Source: Hygrocybe punicea (lineage: Eukaryota > Basidiomycota > Agaricomycetes > Agaricales > Hygrophoraceae). Taken from it: 64,000 bases of DNA. The notes under the pieces were generated by a model. That model saw only the letters and a program-made list of their open reading frames with translations, was not told the DNA's origin and searched no databases. The stretch covers positions 6,485,508-6,549,507 of the forward strand of contig OY744464.1 in assembly GCA_963556145.1 (NCBI GenBank), in the 5' to 3' direction. The first letter of the stretch is position 1, and each line of letters opens with the position of its first letter. The translations under genes were made by a program, and so were the position numbers. Shown here piece by piece: positions 12,064-20,042 of this stretch.

Positions 12064-12873
12064 ATGGCACCCAAAACACGAAACCCCAAGGTTATCAAGA
12101 CGGAAAAAGAACTCCACGCCGAACGCGACGCGCGGATACTCAAACTGCAAAAACGGTTAGCGGATGAATGCGAGGAGAAAGAGAAAAACGCGGGGAAAAT
12201 GACGAAGGAAAAGATGAGACAGAAAGAAAAACAAGCACGACGAGTACTCCGTCGTACAATGGAAGGTACGCACCTCGAGACAACAGCCCAGGACTCACCA
12301 CAGGCAGAGAACACGCGACCAACGACGAACGCGAAGTCGTTCGCGTCCCCCGTGCTACCAACCGCGTCCCAGGTCCCCACAACGTCAACGGCACCCCCGT
12401 CTGCCACGTCTCAAGCACCGTCAATACGCGCCCCAACAATGCCGCCATCGTCAAACGCGTCCGCCACGTCACCAACATACACGACGCCCCATAAAGCATC
12501 ACCAACACCAGAGACGCCATCCCAGCACCCGAATCCGTTTCCGTCGCCCCGGAAACAGCCAACACGAACGGCCGCGTGCCCAAACGAGCCCCAGTCCAGC
12601 CCAACCAATACTGCCACGTCACCAGCCCCCACGCGTCGAGAAACGCCCCACGTCCCAGCAGTGACCCCTGACGCGTCGATAAGGCCCCCACCGCGTCCCC
12701 AACGCCCAGCCCCATCTCTGTCGACCCAGGAACAGCCGACGCGAGCACCCGCATGCCCAAACGAACCCCGGCTGAGCCCAACCGCGACCGACACGTCGAC
12801 CACGCCCCAGAACGCGCCGCGAATGGCCCCAGAAACGCCCCAAGCCCCCTACACGCCCCAAAACGCGCCGTGA
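12064..12873 (+). CDS. coiled-coil plus Pro/Thr-rich protein carried by LTR-B
   Basis: ATG at 12064 opens 269 codons. Residues 1-68 are highly charged and helical, with ILKLQKRLADECEEKEKN-type heptads. The rest is dominated by Pro, Thr, Ser and Ala. Two copies of a block containing ACPNEP, about 183 bp apart, show internal duplication. No zinc knuckle, protease or polymerase motif is visible. A second plus-strand frame (13201-13521, starting MEDEQPTIFPAS) lies before the right LTR and may be a downstream exon. The arrangement (N-terminal coiled coil, long disordered P/T region, small C-terminal domain) resembles that of the gene in LTR-A. A Gag-like role is inference. Confidence 0.5.
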   Translation: MAPKTRNPKVIKTEKELHAERDARILKLQKRLADECEEKEKNAGKMTKEKMRQKEKQARRVLRRTMEGTHLETTAQDSPQAENTRPTTNAKSFASPVLPTASQVPTTSTAPPSATSQAPSIRAPTMPPSSNASATSPTYTTPHKASPTPETPSQHPNPFPSPRKQPTRTAACPNEPQSSPTNTATSPAPTRRETPHVPAVTPDASIRPPPRPQRPAPSLSTQEQPTRAPACPNEPRLSPTATDTSTTPQNAPRMAPETPQAPYTPQNAP

Positions 12874-13200
12874 GTGCCCCCACACACGCCCCGTACCCGA
12901 ACGGAGCCCCAGGACACGCGCCCCGAAAAGCCACAGCGTGATATACCCCCCCCAGTACTGCCGTTAACCCCCATTTCCGTCTCCCAACTTTATAGTGTAT
13001 ATAAACGTGATTTTTCTGACCTACGTACAGGTGCTTGACCGTGGAGCAGCACCCGCTGCCGCAACCGTTGCCTGTTACCCCAACGCCACGCCCGTCACCC
13101 GTTTCCCAACCCAGTACAGCCCCCTCGCCAACCAGTTCCCACCGAAATTATCCCACCAATCGCACCGCCCCCACAACTCGTCAACGCAGGTACTCAGACT

Positions 13201-13521
13201 ATGGAAGATGAACAGCCGACAATCTTCCCTGCATCAACATTGTACGGTCCCGTCCAGTCATCAATAGCGCTTGCCCTTGGTGTGGCCATCCCCTTTGTGA
13301 TTGATCGATCATGGGCTATAGCTGAGCTCGCATGGGGCCCAGGAATTGACTCACGGTACAGTCTCTTAGAGCTTCTCCCCCCAGATGTGAACATTATGCT
13401 ACATGTTCTCATGGAGATTGTACACCCTCAGTGTGGCAACCACGACCCGCTCTTTGGACCCCTCTTAGCACCGGTGATAGCGAGGATAGTAGATGAGTGG
13501 GTGGATTTTCAGGGAGGATGA
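13201..13521 (+). CDS. possible C-terminal exon of the LTR-B gene
   Basis: This 107-codon frame encodes a compact hydrophobic domain with SIALALGVAIPFVIDRSWAI and LLPPDVNIMLHVLMEIVHP. It ends just before the polypurine tract. It may be joined to the P/T-rich frame at 12064-12873 by one or more introns between 12873 and 13201, where plausible GT and AG sites exist. I do not recognise the domain. Confidence 0.4.
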   Translation: MEDEQPTIFPASTLYGPVQSSIALALGVAIPFVIDRSWAIAELAWGPGIDSRYSLLELLPPDVNIMLHVLMEIVHPQCGNHDPLFGPLLAPVIARIVDEWVDFQGG

Positions 13522-13578
13522 GATTTTCAGAGGCAGGAGATGTGTGCGAGGGCGCACACCATTGTGGAGGGGGGTATC

Positions 13579-13739
13579 TGCAGCAGTAGCTGCTAGCCCC
13601 TAGGACCCCAGAGACCCTTAGCCAGTAGATTCTCTTTCCTGTAGTAGCTTAGTCATCCATCCTTGGGTTTCCTCAGCTTTCCCCTCCCAGCCGCGGCTCC
13701 CCCTGAGCTCTTCCCTGAGGTCCAGAGATTCCCCCTCCA
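13579..13739 (+). repeat. 3' LTR of LTR-B (161 bp, internally deleted)
   Basis: It has the same ends as the left LTR. The internal 162 bp are missing at a CCGC junction. It is followed directly by the duplicated ACGC. Confidence 0.8.
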
Positions 13740-13760
13740 ACGCGTCAATTGACGCATCTG
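13740..13760 (-). other. SID hairpin of E0 (5' half; completed at 11414-11435)
   Basis: On the minus strand ATGCGTC-AATT-GACGCGT forms a 7-bp stem with an AATT loop. LTR-B inserted at the 3' foot of the stem. The expected downstream part, GTCTGGCCTGAGTGAGGT, lies at 11414-11431 beyond the element. See the findings for the alignment of all copies. Confidence 0.6.
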
Positions 13761-14105
13761 TCACCCTAGCGAGGTATGGGGTGGGGACTCAGATGAGCCA
13801 GGCGCTGTTCCTGGTGCCCTTGGTGCCGGATACCTCATGAACAACATGTCAGGCCATGTTCGCGAGTTGTGATGGCCTGTGGCGAAAGGAAAAGGGAACA
13901 CGGGCTACACCCATGTTCCCATTGATGTCGTCAGTGCCAGATACTTCACGAATGACATCTACATGTCAGTGCTCGTTCACGAATTGTGATGGCTGTGGTG
14001 AGGAGGAATTGGGACCATTCCCATTTTCGTCGTTGGGGCTTTTGCGTTTGTGAGGGGATGGCAAAGTTAGTGGACACGATGGGTTAGATATGGGGTGCAT
14101 ACCTG

Positions 14106-14137
14106 GGCCGGTAGGCAGGCGCACCACCCTCCCAGCC
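14106..14137 (-). other. hairpin abutting a 5' splice site in E0
   Basis: GGCTGG pairs with CCGGCC (one T-G wobble) around AGG/CCT. The stem ends 3 nt before CAG|GTATGC, a good 5' splice site on the minus strand. Confidence 0.4.
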
Positions 14138-14629
14138 ATTTTCTTTCTGTTGCATCGTTTTTGTTGTGGTGGTCATGGCTGTGAAAATTAGTAGTTAGTA
14201 AGTAGACCAAATAAGAATAAAATCTTACCTTTGGGGCCCCTCTGTGTTTACCTGTGGATACCCGTCTACCGTGGGTATGGGTGTGTGGTAGTGCACAGGT
14301 TGCCAGATCGGGACACCGTACCCGTACCCGAGCAACCTGTGGCCTGAAAACCGCAGGTTTACCTGAACCTGTGCCATTCCCTAGGAATATACCTTGGGCT
14401 TCCACCTCTGCTGGTGTTCGACTTCGAACCGTATCAGTCAAAGCAACCGCAACAGTGTCTGCATTCTGAATTAAGTCACGGTGGTATGCCAAGCATCAAA
14501 TACACCATGCAGTCTTGTTTGAGTTGTTGTTCTTGTAAAATGTTCCATCTGTGATGAGGTGCACCCATGACCAGTGACTTATGGTTGAGAGGAGAAGCAA
14601 AGTGGCAAAAATCAAACTTTGACATTGAA

Positions 14630-16598
14630 AGCGCTGAAGTCGTGTTACAAGTTGTGTGCAAGTTGTGTTATATTGTCATGGTGCATATCTAATCTTATCT
14701 CATCCCAAAAAGGCTTGACTAGTCGAAGTCAGACAGTCAGCCTGATGTGACTGTCGTGACTTGACTACAGTGACCTGGGGTTGGTCTGACTTGTACAACA
14801 CTGTCGGGGTTGGATATCATAAATAAATGTCAATAGCAGACATTGTCCAATCGTTCTGTCTTACATGCTATCAGCATTTCATCATGGGTGACCCGTATAC
14901 TTCAACCTTCAGCCGGCATCCCATCTCGTACACGACTACATACGGCTTCATCAATCATGTGACTTTGAATTATTTTACTTGGAAAGACTACTGATATGTA
15001 AATTGTAAATTCAATGGGAGATATATAAGACATTTGACATTTAATAAAATTAGAATTACATCCATTAAATGTTTCTGTCAACTCAAATTACTATTTTAGT
15101 TCTTTATTCATGGAGGTGTGGTTATCTGCTACAATTTGGAAGCTATAGCTTGCTTTATAACATGACACCACCTGTATAATATTTTGATAAAAAAATAAAT
15201 ATGAAAAGGTTATCTTAAAATTAATCTATTTTATTTCAACACATGGTTAGAAGAAATATTCTGAAAATATATTGTGGCATTTCTACATAATTTCAATCAA
15301 AGTATTGGGTGACTTCCCATAGCATTTAAATAATCTAAAAACATAGATTAGCACCATATGCAGTACTCTGATCAACAAAGCCAAATGGCCACTAAGACCC
15401 CGGAAAAAACTTCAAGCTCCATCATCCTGAAATGGTGGAATATACCCAAAATCTGGAAGGGGGGTACCCTCCCCCTTCTAGATTAAATTTATTTCTGCAT
15501 TAAGTTTGGAGATCCACCCCACTCAGAACAACCTGATTGTGCCTTTGCCAAGTCTCAGCATGTCAAATTCTAACATCTCAACCAGATTCAACTGACACTG
15601 AACAAATTAGGCCAGCAGCAAGAAGCTGACTCAGCTAGGGGTTCCAGCTCCAACTGGCACCCTGTTTATGTTGAAAACATATTTAAATGCTGTGGGAAGT
15701 CACCCATTATTTCAAACATAATGAATGTTATGAAATAAAGAATGAAGCCACTGGGTGACTTCCTGCAGCATTTCTAAATATTTGGTAGAATAAACTTGAC
15801 AAATAAAAAATATAAATGGTAGTCAGCCAAGATGCTGTGCACATTCAGGGTCCAGATTTTTATCAGTCAAGTTTGAACAATTTCTAAACCTTAATCTGTT
15901 CAACACCCCCCCCCTTGAACAGACTTTTCAGCTTAAATTTTGCGAACATAAACCCAAAATAGAAACAAATGTAGGTAACGTGTTTCAAGGTCTCATATTC
16001 TGGCTGACTTCCATCATTCAGCAAGCTCCAGTTGTCCTCTTATAAATTGAGCTTGACAACTCCATCGACATCATCTGGTGCACTGTTTTCACCATTGGTT
16101 GGATGCTGAACTTTTCTGGGCACAGTGTAAGGTCCCTGCTTGTCATGTGGCGGCTTTCATGCACTTTCAGGCTTAACTCCTTTCCAGGCTGAACTATGCT
16201 GGTGACCCTGCCATGTTTCAATATACAGCACTGCTTGCAATGCTTCTAGCTCACCTGTCATTGTCAAGGCCCTGCTAGAACCACCTTACAAATGTAGTTG
16301 CCATCACCCTGAATCCAACTATAAAATGACCTCAACATCACAAAGAAGTCCACCCACTGATGACACTCCTTTTTTGACTTCCTCATTATATTGCTCCTTA
16401 TCATTTTTGAACTACCTGTCTTCCATTTTTCACCACCATCTGTGAAAGTCCCTGAACCATGCTATGATGACAATAACTACCCATATACTTGCAACTTGTG
16501 AGGAAACTGGGTCCCACCCATACCATGGCCCATTACAGGTACAAGTTATAATATGTCAAAACTTGTTAATTTTTGCTTACATTCTTCAGTTTGGCCAG
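14630..16598. other. AT-rich stretch without genes
   Basis: No coding frame of note. TGACT words at 14700-14800 and CAACACTG at about 14797-14804 may mark the right end of the old hAT element. The rest is AT-rich and holds a MITE at 15306-15706 and a further half copy starting at 15752. Confidence 0.5.
15306..15706. mobile_element. short inverted-repeat element (MITE-like)
   Basis: TGGGTGACTTCCCATAGC at 15306, continuing to the AAAT ending at 15331, recurs inverted at 15681-15706, where reading inward gives TGGGTGACTTCCCACAGC. This makes a 401-bp element. A similar single end, TGGGTGACTTCCTGCAGC, lies at 15752. No target duplication was obvious, and no coding sequence lies inside. Confidence 0.5.
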
Positions 16599-16789
16599 TT
16601 TGCTGCTAGTGTATTGCATGGGTATGGGTAAACCTGTGGGTTTTGCCACATGTACAGCCTCAGGTACAGGTACAGGTCACCCTTTTGTGACCTGTGGCTG
16701 TACCCATACCCGCAACAGGTTCCCCATGACTTAAGGTCACACAAGTGATGCGTCACATTCAACATGAACGTGATACATTGAATGATAAG

Positions 16790-16818
16790 GCAGAGACCAG
16801 CACAACGCTGGTCTCTGC
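16790..16818 (+). other. perfect 12-bp hairpin next to a 5' splice site in E1
   Basis: GCAGAGACCAGC-ACAAC-GCTGGTCTCTGC has a perfect 12-bp stem and a 5-nt loop. It is followed by TAAAG|GTATGT, a strong 5' splice site. Confidence 0.6.
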
Positions 16819-16964
16819 TAAAGGTATGTTTTTTCTCATTGAAATCATTACCTACGAACTTTACAGGTACATTTACACATCATAAATGGCCACAATGAAA
16901 ATGAGGAGGAGGAGGACAGTGATGGCAGGGGCAAGGACCACAGTGGCAACACCAAGTGACACAA

Positions 16965-16996
16965 GACTGGGGGAGTGGTGCACCCAACCCCCAGTC
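16965..16996 (+). other. splice-site hairpin of E1 (5 nt before 5'SS)
   Basis: The stem GACTGGGGG/CCCCCAGTC encloses AGTGGTGCACCCAA and is followed by GCCAG|GTGAGT. The equivalent E2 hairpin differs by two compensatory pairs. Confidence 0.65.
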
Positions 16997-17181
16997 GCCA
17001 GGTGAGTTTGCCATTCACTGGCATTCCCCCAGCCCAGGACCACTGTCAACAAGCACGGCCCACATGTCCAACAATGTAATCACCTGGCATGCCTGCTGAC
17101 TACATGCAACCACACAGGGTGCCCACCAACTGGGCAGGCACACCCCACCCACCCCCCATTCCACCTCGCGATCATGCAGCA

Positions 17182-17215
17182 TGCGTCCATTGATGCACGC
17201 CTGGTCCTGCGAGGT
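17182..17215 (+). other. SID hairpin, first copy in E1
   Basis: TGCGTC-CATT-GATGCA (one G-T wobble) is followed by CGCCTGGTCCTGCGAGGT. Confidence 0.6.
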
Positions 17216-17303
17216 CAAAAGGGCAATGTGGGTATGCCCCAGAGCAAGAAACCCATGGGCACCCAAATACAACCACCTCTGTTCACCTCACGTCCACCAG
17301 TGT

Positions 17304-17337
17304 TGTGTCAATTGACACACGTCTAGTGTCACGAGGT
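17304..17337 (+). other. SID hairpin, second copy in E1
   Basis: TGTGTC-AATT-GACACA, a perfect 6-bp stem, is followed by CGTCTAGTGTCACGAGGT. Confidence 0.6.
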
Positions 17338-17948
17338 AAAGGTGTGCATGTCTGTAGGCAGGGAGACCCATGGGTTACCCGCTATGGGTACAGGTACAGG
17401 TTGGGTATGGGTAGAAAAAACAAGACCCAGCACAAAACCCATACCCGTGGTGATGGGTATGGGTATTCACAGGTGTGGGTACAGGTATCCCCAAAAGTAC
17501 ACAGGGGTTACCCATGCAATACACTAGTTGCTGCCACTAATAATGGCATCCACAATGCCTCATGTCATGGACCCAATCTGCCAACAACAAATGCATTTCC
17601 TTTTCATCCTTTTCATTCTTTTTGGTGGGGATTGCCATGCTGATATATATGCTATAGAGTCCTGCCCTTGTGGCACCTTCTATGATGCCCTCATCTTATA
17701 GTGATCACTGTGACATTGCAATCAATCCATCCCTTGTTCCCCTTCCAAATGACGATAACTAGTGTATTGCATGGGTAACCCCTGTGTACTTTTGGGGATA
17801 CCCATACCCACACCTGTGAATACCCATACCCATCACCATGGGTATGGGTTTTGTGCCAGGTCTTGTTTTTTCTACCCGTACCCGACCCATACCCGTACCC
17901 ATAGCGGGTAACCCATGGGTCTCCCTGCCTACAGACATGCGAACCTTT

Positions 17949-17987
17949 ACCTTGTGACACTAGACGTGCATCACTTGATGCAACGCC
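17949..17987 (-). other. SID hairpin, copy b in E2
   Basis: On the minus strand TGCATC-AAGT-GATGCA is followed by CGTCTAGTGTCACAAGGT. Confidence 0.6.
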
Positions 17988-18079
17988 AGTGGACACAAGG
18001 TGAATGGAGGTGGTTGTCTTTGGGTGCCTGTGGGTTTCTCCCACTTGTCGCTCCAGGACATACCCACATCACCCTTTTG

Positions 18080-18117
18080 ACCTTGCAAGACCAGACGTGC
18101 ATCAATGGATGCATGCC
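18080..18117 (-). other. SID hairpin, copy a in E2
   Basis: On the minus strand TGCATC-CATT-GATGCA is followed by CGTCTGGTCTTGCAAGGT. Confidence 0.6.
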
Positions 18118-18153
18118 ACATGATCGTGAGATGGAATGGGGGGCAGGTGGGGT

Positions 18154-18400
18154 GTGCCTGCCCAGTTGGCAGGCACCCTGTGTAGTTGCATGTAGTCAGC
18201 AGCCACGCTGGGTATTGTGTCATTGGACGTGTGGGCCATGCTCGTTGATGCTGGTCCTGGGCTGGGGTAATTGCCAGTGCCTGCCCAGTTGGCAGGCACC
18301 CTATGTGGTTGCATGTAGTTGGCAGCCACACCAGGTGATTATGTCATTGGACATGTGGGCCACGCTTGTTGACAGTCATCCTGGGCTGGGGGAATTGCGA
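18154..18400. repeat. 123-bp tandem duplication with hairpins in E2
   Basis: Two adjacent units each begin with GTGCCTGCC-CAGTT-GGCAGGCAC, a perfect 9-bp hairpin, and continue through a shared block ending in CTGGGCTGGGG plus about ten bases. E1 has only one unit, with a weakened stem. Confidence 0.65.
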
Positions 18401-18441
18401 GTGAGTGGCAAATGAACGGATTATTAGCAAACTCACCTGGT

Positions 18442-18473
18442 GACCAGGGGGTGGGTGCACCACTCCCCTGGTC
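18442..18473 (-). other. splice-site hairpin of E2 (5 nt before 5'SS)
   Basis: On the minus strand GACCAGGGG pairs with CCCCTGGTC and is followed by ACCAG|GTGAGT. Two base pairs covary relative to E1. Confidence 0.65.
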
Positions 18474-18837
18474 TTGCTTCACTTGGTGTTGCCACTGTGG
18501 CCCTTGTCCTTGCCGTCACTGTCCTCCTCCTCGTAGTTTTCATTGTGGCTGTTTATGATGTGTAGTTGTACCTGTAAAGTTCATAAGTAATGATTTAAAA
18601 AAGAGTTAGGGTACGTACCTGGGCCACTAGGTGGGCACACCACCCTCCCAGCCATCCTCTCCATTGCTGTTGTTGTGGTCATTGTGGTTGCATTGTTGCA
18701 TTGCGGTTGTGGTTGTGGGTAAACGTGAAGCATCACTGGGGTGACTGAATGTCACGGGTTACCCATCATGGGTACAGGTAATCGCACAGGTACAAATTAC
18801 TGTACCCGTACCCGCACCTGTGCATCAGGAAAATTAC

Positions 18838-19185
18838 AAGCCCTTTTTTTGCACCTTTTGCACCTTTTACAAGGTGCAAAAGGTGCAAAAGGTCCCAAGA
18901 GGTCCACCTTTTCCAAGAGGTAGTACCTTTTCCAAGAAAGTGATCCAGCTTAGAAAAGGTCAAACTCTTGGAAAAAGAGGTCAAAGGAGAAAAAAAAGGA
19001 AGGGAAAAGGAAGGGAAAAGAAGAGCTTTTGATTCCTTTTTTTCCTCCTTTTGACCTCTTTTTCCAAGAGTTTGACCTTTTCTAAGCCGGGTCACTTTCT
19101 TGGAAAAGGTGCTACCCCTTGGAACCTTGGCCCCTTTTGCTCCTTGTAAAAGATGGCCTTTTTCACGCAACAAATTGTCAAGATT
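18838..19185. repeat. long hairpin of ACCTTTT-type repeats
   Basis: The left arm (about 18848-18998) and right arm (about 19030-19180) are inverted copies with landmarks CTCTTGGAAAAAGAGGTCAA and GATCCAGCTTAGAAAAGG. Minus-strand frames over this region are a consequence of the repeat. Confidence 0.7.
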
Positions 19186-19520
19186 CAAAGACATCAATTA
19201 TTAATAATTAATAGATTAAAAATATATTTAATTGATTATATATTTAATTGATTTTATAGTAACTTTACTACAACTATATTTACTAACAACTTGACATATC
19301 AAGTAAATCAGTATTAACGAAATTGAAGTGAATGATATGCCCCATTCAAGTGAATGGATGCACGACTTATATATGTTTTGAGGTTGCGCACGGACCATTT
19401 GGCGAAGTTTGGCAAAATGAAGCGCCAAACATCATCACGTTTGCCATTTTCGGTACATTTGACTTAGCATTTTCGTGACTGAGGTACTGATCTTTATAGG
19501 ACAATGCCAACGCAACGATG

Positions 19521-20042
19521 ATGACGGCGAGCAAGACCAGGAGTGGTGCGGCCCCGGTACATGCGGTACTCCCTTACACCCACGTACTTTTTTATTTCCT
19601 TTCATTTTATTCATTTTATTTTATTTTATTCGACACTAACAATTAAAATTGCAGGTCTACGGCAACCACCACCATGACAACGACAATGACAACGACGATT
19701 GCCACCATGACGGCCACAACCACGACGTTGACAATCAATGCCACGTCGGACGCGCCGGCAACAGGCCCCATGGCAAACCAGGGCACGCGCACAAGCAAAC
19801 GAACGGAGTGGGCGAGTCAACGAGACGGAACGAGCAGCAGGGGGTGGTGCATCCACCCCCGCTGCTTCATGGTATGTTTTTCATTAAGTTTTTCTGTCAA
19901 TTTTATTCTTCTAACTGAAGAACGTGCCACCGTGCTGCCAGCCATGTCAATTGACGTGCATGGCTCTCTCGCGAGGTGGAAGTTGTCCGGTTCAACGCGG
20001 ACGCATCGGGACACCCAGACGAAGAGGCCCGTATATGGCTGA
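19521..20042 (+). CDS. small His/Asp/Asn-rich protein of E3 (E-family gene)
   Basis: Three exons with consensus splice sites: 19521-19556, 19655-19871 and 19921-20042, with reading phase maintained, giving about 124 residues. Exon 2 encodes a His/Asp/Asn-rich low-complexity region and then QQGVVHPPPLLH. Exon 3 encodes ERATVLPAMSIDVHGSLARW and a basic tail. The GVVHP word recurs in E1, and the SID codons lie inside the conserved hairpin. No transposase motif is present. An in-frame ATG just upstream at 19518 is an alternative start. The function is unknown; the coding potential may be secondary to the conserved RNA structures at 19833-19866 and 19943-19977. Confidence 0.45.
19833..19866 (+). 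other. splice-site hairpin of E3 (5 nt before 5'SS)
   Basis: AGCAGC(A)GGGGGTGG-TGCAT-CCACCCCC-GCTGCT has 14 pairs and one bulged A. It is followed by TCATG|GTATGT, the same 5-nt spacing as in E1 and E2. Confidence 0.65.
19943..19977 (+). other. SID hairpin of E3
   Basis: CATGTC-AATT-GACGTG (one T-G wobble) is followed by CATGGCTCTCTCGCGAGGT. Confidence 0.6.

Larger units (their letters stand above)
11436..13739 (+). mobile_element. LTR-B: LTR element without pol, with TSD, PBS and PPT
   Basis: Direct repeats at 11436-11758 and 13579-13739 start TGCAGCAGTAGC and end CCCCCTCCA. A 4-bp duplication ACGC flanks the element (11432-11435 and 13740-13743). Three bases after the left repeat, TGGTGATGAGAGAG is a candidate primer-binding site. 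GTGGAGGGGGGTATC immediately before the right repeat is a convincing polypurine tract. The right repeat lacks 162 bp present in the left one; CCGC occurs at both edges of the missing segment, so a microhomology deletion is likely. The interior carries Pro/Thr-rich coding sequence but no RT or integrase, so it is a non-autonomous LTR retrotransposon. It landed inside the SID hairpin of E0. Confidence 0.85.
11228..14383 (-). mobile_element. E0: non-autonomous hAT element, interrupted by LTR-B
   Basis: A perfect 8-bp target duplication GGAATATA (11220-11227 and 14384-14391) flanks a segment with imperfect inverted ends (TAGGGTGTAGCATGGG on the left; TAGGGAATGGCACAGG reading inward from the right). 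Subterminal arrays of GGGTAC/GGGTATGG words lie at 11240-11400 and 14250-14370. The 8-bp duplication and TAG-type end are typical of hAT. Without LTR-B the element would be about 0.85 kb, similar to E1. On the minus strand it holds small exons, including GGCTGGGAGGGTGGTGCGCC at about 14136, and the SID hairpin that LTR-B cuts in two. It was inserted into the N-terminal exon of the hAT transposase. Confidence 0.8.
6520..14625 (-). pseudogene. hAT-superfamily transposase, broken by two insertions
   Basis: Minus-strand pieces assemble into one hAT transposase. The start is about 14625. A zinc-finger-like segment (FYKNNNSNKTAWC) and YHRDLIQN follow at 14560-14392. A catalytic-domain start with FMTDRWKNKAKQS lies near 10580, then LCSDNGGDAWKMRRLL and CWAHQINLIIGDYL (10350-10220). 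Middle exons cover 9997-9378. A C-terminal dimerisation region with GRNRLVKLALHIL and KVRKTTIVGMDIKRSHIDAG lies at 9340-9131, and an acidic tail at 6793-6520. E0 (11228-14383) sits in the N-terminal exon and LTR-A (6794-9130) in the C-terminal exon. There is also an in-frame TGA at 14496-14498, a frameshift near 14560, and a small deletion with frameshift in the dimerisation domain near 9235. It is clearly inactive. The terminal repeats of this element were not resolved. Confidence 0.8.
16607..17526 (+). mobile_element. E1: non-autonomous hAT element, 920 bp
   Basis: Inverted ends TAGTGTATTGCATGGGTA are flanked by an 8-bp duplication with one mismatch (TTTGCTGC at 16599-16606, GTTGCTGC at 17527-17534). 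Subterminal GGGTAC/GGGTATGG arrays lie at 16620-16730 and 17370-17515. The interior carries exon-like segments with good splice signals (GTATGT at 16823, GTGAGT at 17002), a conserved GGTGGTGCAYCC-type segment encoding GVVHP, two SID hairpins and two splice-site hairpins. E2 lies 233 bp away in inverse orientation, so together they look like a large palindrome. It probably needs a hAT transposase from elsewhere. Confidence 0.8.

Noticed and set aside
17305..18044. GGGTAC/GGGTATGG arrays as interstitial telomeric repeats
   Set aside because: They are subterminal to elements with clear hAT-type target duplications and differ from the TTAGGG unit common in fungi.
16600..18840. E1 plus E2 as one giant palindrome
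   Set aside because: Each has its own ends and its own 8-bp duplication, so they are two separate insertions in opposite orientation.
18766..19197. 143-codon minus-strand frame in E3
   Set aside because: It covers the long hairpin of ACCTTTT repeats and has repeat-derived composition.
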